Source of the DNA: Glossina fuscipes
Lineage: Eukaryota; Arthropoda; Insecta; Diptera; Glossinidae
Assembly: GCF_014805625.2 (NCBI RefSeq)
Contig: NW_023998415.1
Location: forward strand, 23,837,416-23,901,415
Length of the DNA: 64,000 nt
Direction: 5' to 3'
Part shown: positions 22,896 to 35,248 of the stretch, in pieces
How the letters are laid out: each line of letters opens with the position of its first letter
Position numbering within the stretch: the first letter of the stretch is position 1
The notes under the pieces: generated by a model
The model's database searches: none
Told to the model about the DNA's origin: nothing
The model's input: only the letters and a program-made list of their open reading frames with translations
Made by a program: the position numbers and the translations under genes

Positions 22896-24687
22896 TCGCT
22901 ATATCGGCGTAGAAACTGTTAATTCTTAAAAATAACTGATGGGCTCCATGTGCGCACTATGAAACTGAAATTAACAAATTGGAGAAAAATTATAAGAATT
23001 GGAATCTGAAAAAGTCAACGCTGAGAACTTGTCAGTGTCCTGAATTTCATTTCCAAAATATACATCAAATTAGCTGTTAGAGTTATTCTTGCGAGAAGAA
23101 TTGTCGTAATGTATGTCGGTATATAATTTGTAATTGTTGCTATAAGAAATCGAAAAATAATAACTTATATATATGTACAAATATGTATAAAATGTATGTA
23201 CAATAGTTCCTCCATAAAATGGACGATTTTAGAGTATGTTCAGCACATCAAACCCTAGGGGAAATACATTAAATAATATTAAATTTTATATTTAGTTATG
23301 TCAAAGTTATTATAAATGGAACGTTTATTTTTTTTTTGTCACCAGCAACTGAAGTCTCGCTAACAATAAATTTGACACAAGTTTAAAGACTCGGTTTGAT
23401 CCCTTGACCATTTTCATTGCCGTGGGACTAAAGTTGGTAAAATTATGATTTAACCGGTCCGTCTGCACAACCTGCTAGCAATACACACGGAAATAAAAAA
23501 AACCAAAAAAGTCTTAGCAAGATTTTGTTCGACATTCATATGTTTATTTATTTTGTTTTTTAATACATTGCTTTTATAACAAATTTATCTAATTCGTTTT
23601 AAGAAAACATAAATAGTTGTATTCAACTATCACCCTTCAAGTAATTTAATGATATGTGGTTTATTAAAATTTATTTTGTCTGAAGATAAAACAGTTTAAT
23701 ATTTCAAATAAATATACTATAAATTATAAATTACATGGAATTCCAATGTCAGCGCGATTGCCAAGGCATTATTAATGTTAATTTTGTTTTCTTGTTTCTT
23801 ATATGAATACTCAAAAGAGATGGAAGTCTTGTGTAACTCTGTTGTGTCAAAATTGGTTGTCAATAGAATATTTTCGATATAAAACAACTCTATTAGAGAT
23901 GGACAAATATTTTCATAATATTGAAGCAATCTTCACATATCTTATAAGCAATCAAAAAATAGATATTTATAATATTTGACGAAAATTCCTTTTGTCTCTT
24001 TGGCAAAACATTTCGTTAGTTCAAATTATTCGGTAGTGTTTATTGCAATTTGAATATATATATACATAAAAAGAGACTGGCTACTCTAGTTATCATAATG
24101 AATATATCGATAACTAAAGATATGTTTTAAATTGCGATGCATAGGTGTTATTTACAAGAATTTGAGAAAAAGTTTAGTAAATTTTAAAGAAACTTTTTTG
24201 CCTTTCTTTAAAATGTTTTATTTAAATTTTATAATTTAATCCTTTGTATTCTATCGTGTTCTCTTGAACATTATTCTTATAATGCAATAAAAATTCACGA
24301 AATTTGTTTACTTATGCGATCCCTCTGATCCAGAGACTCAATATGAATAAATGCAACTCTCTCAAAAAAAAGTGGTTACTGCCAACATACTAAATAAGTA
24401 TGAAGCAATTTCAATGCAACACTAATCAACGATTCAATTGTGCTAAATTCCTATACGCCCCATTCACTTTTAAGTTATTATGATATATATAAAATTGCAT
24501 CGATTTTGTCATAAAATTTTAACAATATTCATGGGAACAGTGGAATTTTAATACGTTCTGTAAATGCGTGGTTATGTGGTAAATGATGAGGATAAATAAT
24601 ATCGTTGATTTTCTAATTGAGAAAGTGCTTTTAGGTTCTAATTCGAGCACCCTTGAAATGACAATCAATTTATAATTTAATTGCAAC
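22896..24687. other. intergenic between the unknown gene and the 1220-residue gene
   Basis: AT-rich, with short chance ORFs only. The right part should contain the promoter and leader of the gene that starts at 24688. No TATA box was assigned. Confidence 0.4.
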
Positions 24688-27600
24688 ATGCCGAGAAATA
24701 TAGCTACAAAGAGAGCTGCTTCCAAAACAAATACATGCGTAAATTCATCTTCGAATACAAATGGGCACTCAGATAGTAAAAAGGTCAAGAAACTAGAAGG
24801 TTCCACGGCAGTATCATCGGAAAAAGTGTGTCACAGGAAGTCGCAACGCCGGAGAATAGCAAGAGATATTTTTTTGGTGTTTGAAGAGCAGCCAAGTACT
24901 CGACGTTCTCGCGGTTCGACAAAAAAACCATTAAAACCAAAGTTTGGCCACTTGAAGATAGGAGAAACAGTTAGATCGAAAGGTCTGCTACGCGATATTA
25001 AAAATGAAACAAAATGCAGTGTAAAGAGCAAAATATGCAACTCAAGTTCTTCAAAAAGCATCAAGGGTGAAAAGCTATGTGTATCTTCTTCGATCGGTAA
25101 TGAATGCTCCGTGAATATAACTAAAATTGCGGAAGTGAAACGTGATATGTCCCCAGTCTCACATTTATCAGGTAACGTCCCTATTGCGAAAATAAACCCA
25201 ATTTTTTTGTGGGTGAAACAGGACGATACGCGAATTGTAGAAGTTCGCTGTGAGGATTATGATAAACGTAATCGAATTCGAATTACTAAGACGTCGAACG
25301 GATGGCGAGCAATTCCGTGTACTGATCCAAATTCGTCTAAAATTGTAAAACTGTACTCCACGCCATTTTTAAAAGTAAAACGCGAAATTTGTCAAGAAAC
25401 GGTCCAGCAAATATACCAGGACCATAATTTGCCAGAGAATTGCCTAAGTTCGATGAACTTCAGGGAGGTTGCCGAGAATGACTTTGATGTGAAATCCAGT
25501 ACGGTTGCAATTAAGGACATAAATAAAAAGAAAAAATCGAAGAAGCAGAAAAAAAGGAAAAACAAAAAAATGTGTTTATATGATAACTCTATTAAGATTC
25601 AGAGGCTTTCATCAGTTGAATTATCCCAAACTGCCTCTGAAGCAGTTACAATAGGGTGTGATATTGACACGACATCCCAAATCAACCTGTTCGAGGAAAA
25701 CGTCGAGAAAATCTCTGATTTGCCACAATGCTCTGAGACTTATTGTAGTGAGACAGACTTCGATATAGCTTCAGATAAAATTTTGAATTCCATAACAAAT
25801 TCGCTCTCAAAACAGACGCTGGACGTCGCACCCGCGGAGACATATCAAGAAGAAGCTGGTCTAAAACCTAATTTGCAGTTGTGTCCAAAAACAGGCTTAT
25901 TTTTACCAATCAACCAGAGTCTGACAAACAAGTTAGAAGAGAATCATGGTTTTGACATGATTGACAGCACATGCAGCACAGTTTTATTGGTACCAGAAAA
26001 TTCAGACGCTAACCATCAAGATTCTTTAGTACTAGATATTTTGGAGAATACGTTACGGGGTGTAGAGAGCAAAAGAATTTCAGAAGATATCGCAGAGAGT
26101 CTTGAAGCTAAAACAAAAAATTTAAAAGATTTGTTGGACGATGCTGATCTTCTACAGCACTGCGACGATAATGCCAGCAGTGACGCCGAACTCATAGATT
26201 CTTTAATGAAAACCAGTTGTGAAAAGAACTTGATCGACGATAGCGAAATTTTAAAAAACAAAACAGAAATGAAGATTCAACAGCCCGAAGAAGCAATTTC
26301 CACCGTGGATGAGACTCCTAAGTGTCTATCGTTTAATGAAGCTGGAGAAATTGAGGGCATCAGTGACCTTTTCCAAGCGAACAACTGCATAGAATCATTT
26401 GGTAAACAGGCAGAAAGTAATCAAACAAGGATTCAACAAGCAGAGTCCAATTCTTGTGAAACGATGCCACTGATAGGTGCGTTAAATGCAATCAGCAACT
26501 CTCCTAAAGATTTGAGTTACAAAAAACGTGAAGAAGTCTGTCCGCCGTCCGAATCGCGAAGTCAGTGTGCGGTTACGTCTAGTTCAGATGTTATAAAATC
26601 ACCACGAACAGATGATGAATCTCTATTGGCATCAACGTCTGTGTCCCTTAAAAATCTACTTTTCGAACAATTCATGAACTTGAATACTTTAACGCATTCA
26701 CAAAACGAGCCTATCGATTTAGGAAAGCAGAGATTAAATACAAATAATAATGTGTTAAATAGTTTAATAGATACTGTTGTAATAGAGGAAGATGATGACA
26801 ATGAGCCAGCAAGCAAACGATTTCGAAGCTTACTTAATGGCGATGTTAAGGGAATGGGAACAATGAGCGATGAAGATCCAGATCCATATACTCAACTTCA
26901 ATTGCTGTTACGAAATTCTCAATGGAAAGTGCCAGATCCGATTCTTGTGCCAAAGGATCGTTTGGGTGCTGTATTAGCCTCACCTGCTCGGGAAATTCCA
27001 CTCCTGATAACAACTCGTCCAGAACTCAGATTGCCAGAAGCTTTTGCATATCCTGAAATAATTCAAAATCCGAATATTTTAGTTATTTCAATGGCCCAAC
27101 TAGAAGCTATACTTAAGAATGAAGCGGAAGTTGAAAAGACTAGAGCAATAAGCACAGGACAATCATCATCATTAAATACATCACAACAACACCAATCTGT
27201 GCCCTTTAAAACAATAAATGAAATAAGTAAATTTAATTGCCAAACACCTCAAATTCCCGCTCAAACTAACAATGTTATTGTAAATGATGATATCTCATCC
27301 AAAACGGTGAACAAGAAATGCGTCCATGTGGACTCAAACTTGGCATCCGGTATAAATGCTGCAACTTTGGCGGTGCTGAATCAAGTCTTCTGGCTTCCTT
27401 ATTTTGGGCAAATATCGCAAGACCTGATCAGTTCTTTGGAAAAACCGTTAGCAATGCAACAACAACTTCCAAGTTTTTTACCATTTTATAATTCCCAAAT
27501 GGAGTTACAACATCTGGAAGAAGTCTATAGAAATTATTTAAAACAAATTTCGCAAATTACGAATGCTGGCAACGGCGTGGTCCATTTAAAAGCAGAAAAT

Positions 27601-28406
27601 GCGCATGAAAATACCCAAGGTTTGAAAAATGTTTCCCAAACGCATTGTCAAAGTGCTTTAAATTCAAATGAAAAACAACTGCGCCCGTTAAGTTATTCCA
27701 CGCAAGCCAGGCAGAATAGCGATTCGGTTAGTTTTAAAAACCAGAAAAGGCCTAAAAATGTACTCTCATGTGATATGCTTTCAAAATCCACGATGCCCTT
27801 AAACGCTGTTGAGAAAAGTCCGTTTGAGATTGATGGAGCGGACAAGCTTTGTAATGCAAAAGATATAAATTCAAGTCGCCGTAAAACGCAAATAAAGCAA
27901 GGGGTGAATTCTCAAAAAGACATTTCCGAAAACAAGCCCCGATTAACATGTAAATCACTTGCACATTTATTGGATCCTGGTCACAAGCAACAAAATAGCT
28001 TCTTGTCATCGTGTGAAAATGCTACTACTTCAGAAGCAATAGGACTTCAAAAATCGGGCAATAAATTTCGACCTTTCGTGGCAACAAATAAAAATGTATA
28101 CGGAGCAGCGGACTTGAATGAATTGGCGCAGTCTAGCCTCAGGGTAAATTCGGACGTTATAAACGATACCAAACACCAAAGAGGTAATACTAATGTAAAC
28201 TCAGATTTAATCCATCAATCACGGTCTATTGATGGCGGTGGAAATATGGATGCGGGTACACCGCTATGGCATCCTCTATTTGGAAGGTTCATATTATAGT
28301 TTAATTTTAATAAATTTTAAAATTAAAAATTTTTATTTGTAGTACTTCAAAACCTGGATATTGCAGTCCATGGCAGTGGACCACTGTAACGGCAACCGGT
28401 GAATGA
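24688..28406 (+). CDS. large basic, probably nuclear protein of unknown family
   Basis: Exon 1 is 24688..28286 and exon 2 is 28343..28406, joined across a 56-bp intron (donor GTTCAT, acceptor TTTATTTGTAG), giving 1220 residues. Without splicing the frame stops after GRFIL; with splicing the end becomes a compact tail rich in aromatic residues (PGYCSPWQWTTVTATGE). The N-terminus is rich in Lys and Arg. Residues about 168 to 230 form a dense globular-looking block (INPIFLWVKQDD onward), and 280 to 293 are a Lys-rich nuclear-localisation-like run. An acidic patch followed by KRFR lies near 700 to 715, and further ordered-looking blocks lie at about 729 to 810 and 890 to 940; the rest is Ser/Asn-rich and probably disordered. 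I infer a nuclear or chromatin-associated role from composition only. The UGA is followed in frame by a long open extension. Confidence 0.75.
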
Positions 28407-28883
28407 CAATCAAGGGCTCTTAGTGGGCCCACATTTAATAATAACAATGAGCTGGTCGACTTTTATGTCAAAGATAGCCACAATTGCAACAGAAGCAACG
28501 ACAACTTCATTACCAACAAAACAAAAACCTCCTCAAATATAACAGTAAATGCCAATAGTAAATGTGTGAATGCTATACCTGAAACAGAATCACAGTATTC
28601 GTATCCTTATGAGAGTATGTATCAAAAGCAGATCACACATGAATCAGCACCGACCACAGAAGAGTTACAACCCACAATGTACCCCTATAAAGAATTAGAT
28701 AAAAATTTATATAATACAAATAATTGGAGCCAAAATCAACAGCAAAATTATCCGTGGACAACAAGCAATAACGCCAATGATGTCTTATATTCTTCATGCT
28801 CAAATCGAAATCAAGAATTTCAAAATATTTCACCATTTTATATGCGATTTAATACCTATCTGCCACAAACAAATTTCCAATAA
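28407..28883 (+). CDS. in-frame extension beyond UGA, readthrough candidate
   Basis: Directly after the UGA at 28404..28406 the same frame stays open for 158 codons to a TAA at 28881..28883. The encoded peptide is rich in Asn, Tyr, Gln and Thr (for example YPYESMYQKQ and WSQNQQQNYPW) and resembles protein rather than translated UTR. The stop context is GAA UGA CAA, with C after UGA, the leakiest class in flies. The first in-frame ATG is only at 28617, so the first 70 codons cannot come from independent initiation. A 4-bp GC stem (GGGC at 28414 with GCCC at 28427) lies just after the stop. An alternative acceptor in the right phase at 28491..28492 is another route to this segment. Confidence 0.5.
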   Translation, partial: QSRALSGPTFNNNNELVDFYVKDSHNCNRSNDNFITNKTKTSSNITVNANSKCVNAIPETESQYSYPYESMYQKQITHESAPTTEELQPTMYPYKELDKNLYNTNNWSQNQQQNYPWTTSNNANDVLYSSCSNRNQEFQNISPFYMRFNTYLPQTNFQ

Positions 28884-30436
28884 CCGATAGTACGATTTTG
28901 AGAAAATCATTACTAACCGCCGACAGTAATGAAGAGGTTTTGTTCTTTGTTATTTATATTTATTTCTTTTTAATCAATTTTTTGTTGTTTTTTTATTTTT
29001 ATTTTTTATATAAGTCGATGAAACGTGGTTACCATTCTTCCATTAAATTAACGCCTTCAACACAACCATATATAAGTAGTAATATTATCACCTAAACGCG
29101 AAATGTTGGAATACTTGCAAGTTCTAATAGAGGAAACCGTAATTTCATATTCTTAAAATAGAAATTACTTTATAATTAATTAGTGCACAAAATTGCATAT
29201 TATCAACATCTAGAGTCAGATGACAGACTGTTTCAAAGCGAAGACTTTTTGCTAACACGAATCTATATATATATATATATATATATGAGACTCACGTTAC
29301 CTTGGATAAGCTAACTAATTTCTGATTTCGTAACACTAGTTTGCTTATTCGGTTGTTAACGTAAGTCGAAAATTCTTTATGAATAAGAAACTTTCAAAGT
29401 AACAAGTTTACAAAGGGAACAAAAGAGTAGTAATCATGAGAAATGTGAGAAATGTGGACAACTTTCGATGACGAATTGATTACGAAAGTTTCGCATCAAT
29501 CAATCAATCAATCAATCAATAAAACTTTCTGATGCCGCAAAAAGCATAACGAAGTTACGCTCACTGGTACGGCAGATATTGTTTATTTATTTTAATTTTT
29601 AATTTAATTTCTTTCGCTGTGTGAGAACGTATGACGTATACAAACACAAAATTCATTCATATACACATAGATATTGTAATTTTCCACTTTCCTAAAATTT
29701 GTGTTTTTTGCTTTTATATAAAATTTTCACATCCGATGGTTATATATAGTAAGTTTGTCGATATGTAAAGCGCATATATTTTTGATTAATCTAAAATTCT
29801 TATTCGATTTAACTGCCCTCGTTTATCTTCTGACACTTTAAAAACTATCAAAAATTGAAATTTGTATACCGCAGTAGTATAACAAATGTCGAATGTTAAA
29901 ATTGTCCCTACTTAAGCAATTCATGTCGTACATCATAATGAGGAAAAATATGACTTTGCTTTAGTCTCAAATTTAACATGGCTCACGTGTTAGCAAAGAG
30001 ACATATTTAAAAAATAAAAGTTTATGGTCAAAAAACACACGCAGATTTACACATGAGCGTGATGTTGCATTCATTTGCTAAATGCATTACAAACGAGAGA
30101 AATTTCAAAGAGCAAAAAAAAAAAGAAAAACTTGAAAATTTGCATTTGCGGTTTTTGCGAAACTTCAAAAACAGACGACAGACGAATACGGCAAAATCGA
30201 ATCCGAATTGCTTGCTGATCAACAAAATATATACCTCACAAATCTTTCGAGTGTATTTCCCTGTATACATGAAAACGGAATAACATATATAACTTTAGTA
30301 TACCTCTACTCTTTCGTGACGGGTGTTATATGCTGAATTTGGTAAACATATTTACACAAAAATTTGATGCACATTTGAATTTTACCTTCTTGCTAGAACT
30401 AAGGATGTATAGATAGTATGGGTAAACTTTTATAAG

Positions 30437-30473
<37 letters not shown>

Positions 30474-31464
30474 TATCTAGTAGGAGTGGCTTTCATTTTA
30501 TGTGCACAAGCCATTTTGGTTTTCATAAAAACAAAAAACACAAAAAAAAAAAACAAAAAAAAAAAAGAGAAAAAAGAAAATTGTAAAATTTTGCAATATA
30601 CACTAAGGGTGCTATCTATATTAAGTCTATTTTATATTTTAAAATCGAAATGGGGTAATTGGAATGTTAAAGGGTACTTAGTACAGTGCTTTTTTTAAAT
30701 CTTTTGTTATTTTTTTCTTTAGAAAATTGGATTAATAAAGTGAAATGAAAAATTTTGAAGAGATAAAAGGATGAAAGAAATATTGCTCTCAAATCCCCAC
30801 CTAAATGAAATGTACAAACTTTGAAAACAAAATCGCAGTAAACATTTCGGGTAATGGATGCCAAATGTTCATAATAAACCGGTGTAGAATTTTGGCATAA
30901 AATGCCGTAATTCCATTTTGCTTTCCATTTTTTATGTTCCCACCACAGGCGTAATGATAATATATTCATAACGATTTCCTATAAAAAATTTGGCGTTTGC
31001 CTTAAATGACCTTAGAAGTAATAAAGATTTGTAAAAATGAAAAAAATCAATTCTCTTTTAGTCGTCAGGCAATATACGGAATACGTTCGACGCGTCGGGT
31101 CGCACTTTTAATGACTTGAAATGCAATAAAAGTCTATTTTAAGTTACGGTTAGTTGTCAAATTTTTTATTTATTGCATTATTATGCTAATCTGAAATCTC
31201 TTTCTATATACATATATATATATATATCAATTGTCCTTTTCTTAAATGTACCTATTAATCTTCTTGGGTAAGAACATTTTGCTTTACATATTGCTCTTGT
31301 GTTCTCTTCCTTTTGCATCCTTTAACATTATCTTGGAGAAAAATCGAAATTGTAAAATGCTCTTTGATATAGTCTCAAATTTTTTTGCATAGGTTTGAAT
31401 TGTAAACCAATCATCTAATGTTTACATTTCAAGATCCAGTTGAAACAGTCGAAAAATTATTTTT

Positions 31465-31495
<31 letters not shown>

Positions 31496-31631
31496 GTATA
31501 TTCACCGCTTTATTATTTATTTATATCCAATATTAACTTTGTTGTTTCTTCAGCAACTGTTTATTGGCATAGCTTTGTTAGGTCGCTCTAATTGAGTTGG
31601 TATTTGTCTTAAGTTAAACGAGAAGAAAAAA

Positions 31632-31666
<35 letters not shown>

Positions 31667-32553
31667 TTATAGCTTAGAGTGTTGCAGAAAATTTAAATAA
31701 AGCAATTTTCACTGTTAATTTTTTAAAACGGAAAAAATATAACCGAACATATAGAGAATTTGTTTTCTTTAAAAGTATTTTATTTATTTATTTATTTATT
31801 TATATTTTTTTGTTTTTTGTAAATATCAAATTAAAAATTGATATAATTGTAAGTATGAATGCAGAAATTAATCCACAAAATCATCTCTGCTCATATTTAG
31901 TTTGATTCAAAAAATAATTCAAATAAGAATTTTCGAACATCGGTCAATTATTGTTATTTACGATAAACGACGTAAATTATGCGTAAATAAGTAGGCGGGT
32001 CATATTGGTCGGATATGCTCATTACCTCAAATAAATGATGAATTTTTGTTTTGTTAATACCTAACTCATCGATCGGAAATCGCTAATCAAGCCAGTTATT
32101 AGTTTAAATATTTCTTGGTTATAACTTGAATTTCCCAGATAATGATCGTATTGTTGTTTGGGGCTTTAAACTTCTTAGTTATTTACCTTTTTACCTCATG
32201 TGATATATTTCTAGTAAATATCAATGGGGAAAAGAAACCTGCAGGTGTTCAGGGTAATTTTTTACTGAAGAGTTAAATAAGTTTGATATATCCATGTTTT
32301 CAAATTTCACTTCGATCAGGTACGATCGATAATATATATATATATATATATACATATGGCAAATTTCTATGCCTTACATGCAATTTTTTAATCTTGAAGA
32401 GTTCCAATAATTGATCTAAGACGAATGTGGAAAAGTGAACTGTTAATATCGTTTAAAGGTACACTTAATATGTATAAATATTAGGATGAAAAAACGATTA
32501 AATCAATTATATGTGAAGATCAAATGGAGGAAATTCCCCTCTTTAATTTACAT
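28884..32553. other. 3' flank and intergenic, AT-rich
   Basis: A polyadenylation hexamer AATAAA occurs at about 29518, after an (ATCA)n tract at 29494..29522. Long homopolymers follow at 30439..30472 (T), 31467..31495 (T) and 31633..31664 (A), along with TTAT repeats near 31786. No coding exon was seen. Confidence 0.45.
30439..30472. repeat. poly(T) tract
   Basis: A run of 34 T. Similar long T or A runs occur at 31467..31495, 31633..31664, 41895..41920, 59438..59463 and 63757..63789. Confidence 0.9.
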
Positions 32554-33108
32554 TTAACACTAGAATTACGCAGGTTTTGCACATACCTATTTCCACCAAA
32601 AGGGACCATTTTGATCCCCTATATTTGTCGTAAAAATAAAGATAGGGTGCCGAAATTTGACACAAACGGAACTCAAATTTTATCGATCGGAAATACTTTT
32701 GGACTGACAATGGGGGTGAGCCTGACGAACGTTTGGGTCACATGTTGGTCGAAATTGTTTCAATTTCTTTCACAACGGAGACAAGCACAACTAAATATTA
32801 CATCCCGTTTTTAACTTCACATTCTTAATCGATCAAGCAATGCCTATGCCAAATTTGAAATTCTTATCCTTTATTTCACGACTGTGGCAAGTTGACAAAA
32901 ATAGGATATCAAAGTTACCCCTTTTGGTTGGAATACGTATATTTCATTAGGATCACGAAAACGGGACCAGCTAGGAAACAATTAATTATAGGCGTTTAAA
33001 GATATTTTCATATATGAAACGATATTTCCCAAAAGAAATGTTAGAACATTGCATGCTTCCTAACCGTTTTTTTGAGGATCGAAAATCGAGTCGAAAATCT
33101 AGTGTTAA
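32554..33108. mobile_element. piggyBac-like MITE with TTAA ends
   Basis: The left end reads TTAACACTAGAATTACG, and the reverse complement of the right end reads TTAACACTAGATTTTCG. This is a terminal inverted repeat with two mismatches in 17, including TTAA at both outer ends as expected for the piggyBac target duplication. The element is 555 bp. The open frame of about 96 codons inside it shows no transposase motif, so it is non-autonomous. It is in the spacer upstream of E(bx). Confidence 0.65.
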
Positions 33109-34063
33109 AGATCATATATATATAAAGCATATATATTATATAAATGAATTTTGGGCACCCACTACCTGCAGCGCTGTTACTCTATTATAAAATCCATTTT
33201 TATTACAGATGACATAATTAACGAACGTCCTTCCGCTAACCAATGATCATATCTGTGCTTACTTCAGATATCTGATTGGAAGAAAACTAAATGAGAATAT
33301 CTACCAAGTATATGCAGATATTTTAATAACAAGAGATTTTAAAAGATCTATATAGATATATCTTTGCAATTTGTATTTCGGGATTCAGAAAATGTGTAAT
33401 ATTTGCGTCAATCTATGCAGCGACTGTGGTGGGCTTTTACTAAATTGGTCCGCTTAATCAAGAGCTCCTGTTCACAGTTGCCTAAGAGGGGAACTCTTTC
33501 AACTAACTATTCTTTTCAAAATGTTTTACTTTTTTAATTTTACATGAAAACAAATTTTGAATTTATTTTGATTTTTTCGTTGTTTGCATCAGTCCGCTAC
33601 TGCTGCAAGTGACTGAGGTTTCAACATGCATTGTCGTCGCGTACTATTATTACTTACTGATCTTGTATTAATTTTGGATTCAAAAATTTTTATCTGTTAC
33701 AAGCATTTAATAAAGTTAACACACATACCACATAGGTAATAGATATAAAAAACTTAGCGTAGTAGTTAATGTTCATAAATTTAAATTAAGCAATTTATTG
33801 AAATAAAAAATAGAATGAATTAAAGACGATTTATATATAAATAAATCCTTAAAGAGAATTCAAAAATCATTAATATTTAAGCGCGATTATGTAATGGAGA
33901 TATAGGTGGAACTTAATCGGCATAACTTTCGGGTTCTCTATCAATATTTCTACATGCTCTCGCAGTAACGACGAGGTACTACAATTAAATATTAAATGGG
34001 TGCTTAACTTCCCAAATTAATAGTCACCCTTCATCGAGTAGAAACTTTAATACGAAAGTTGAC

Positions 34064-35248
34064 ACAAGTAAGAGCATTATAGTGGGACAAAGACGTCCGC
34101 TAGACACCCTACACCATTGGGCCTAGTACAGTTATCTGGCAAAAATTACACATTGCAAAGCAACAATTTTCACAATGGTCGCCACATTGAAGCATGTCCA
34201 AAACATCACATGACGTGATCACCCAATTTTAGCAAACTTAACATAAAAGACAAGAAATTAGAAAATTCTCTCGTTATAAGATTTTCTCTATAGCGTCTAA
34301 ATAACAGATCTAGGTGCTTTCTATTCCTTAGCATTAATTTTTTTTGCCATCTTGTCACTAAGAAGTTGTTTTCATCATAAAATATTAAAAATTAAACCTT
34401 TTTCTGAAGGTCTTACAAGAATGCCTCATGAGGTCCCTCTCGTAGAGAATGGGGTGTAAAAAGTACAACCCATGTGACGAAAATTTGGTTCACTTCATGT
34501 TTATGTCATATTGTTATCATAAACAAACTTTCACCTTATGTGAAATTTGCATTTCCTGAGATTTCTTATAGACGCTCGTAAGCAAAAAATAGACTCACGT
34601 CGTCCAAATTTGGTAAGGTTGATTACTTTGCAAATTTACGGTAATGAAATAATTTCTGATGCCTGACGTCTGTCTATGTACTTTTGCGTTCAACCTGCAA
34701 ATTGCAATTTTTTAGATGTTTTGATGAGATTTGGTACACTACGGTGTTTTGGCTTAGGCATGCACGCTGTTGAAAATGGGTAGATCGGTCCATTTGTTCG
34801 TCCACTTCCTATATAACAGCTTAATTTAAAAAGTCGTAATGTGAAAAAAAATTGTAATTTTTAAATGTAAAGATATCCTCTCGACAAAAGTCGCTGAGCA
34901 ATGGTACTTTGTCATCCCAAATTGATATAAAAAATTTGGTTCGGTTAAGGCAATTTTTTGAGCTCCTTTTCATATCACTGTTCTTAAGAAAACATAAACT
35001 CTCTATATCCTAAAAATATATATATATTTTAATATTTTATCATGGAAATTAGTTTATAACAGTAACTTGACGCATAAATAAACCTTTCGGAATTTGGACC
35101 AAGTACGTCTATTTCTCGGATATCTCTGCATGAGAATAATATGTAACTTTAGGTGTATTATTCCCAAAACGAGTGTATAACTGTATTAGACGAAGTAGTG
35201 TAGGGTATCTAAAAGTCGGCGTTACCCGACTGTAATGTTCTTACTTGT
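34064..35248. mobile_element. hairpin-ended element with inverted termini (Helentron-associated type?)
   Basis: The left end ACAAGTAAGAGCATTATAG is matched, inverted, at the right end (CTGTAATGTTCTTACTTGT), with about 20 of 25 positions equal. Immediately inside the right end is a 6-bp hairpin, AGTCGG-CGTTAC-CCGACT (35214..35231). A subterminal hairpin plus short inverted ends fits the Helentron-associated non-autonomous elements of flies better than a classic cut-and-paste MITE. No target duplication was seen and no protein is encoded. Parts of it recur at 14745..15545 and 46821..47200. Confidence 0.55.

Noticed and set aside
29494..29522. (ATCA)n array considered as a CRISPR-like or regulatory array
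   Set aside because: It is a simple tetranucleotide microsatellite with no spacers, in a fly genome; a similar tract occurs at 50721..50742.
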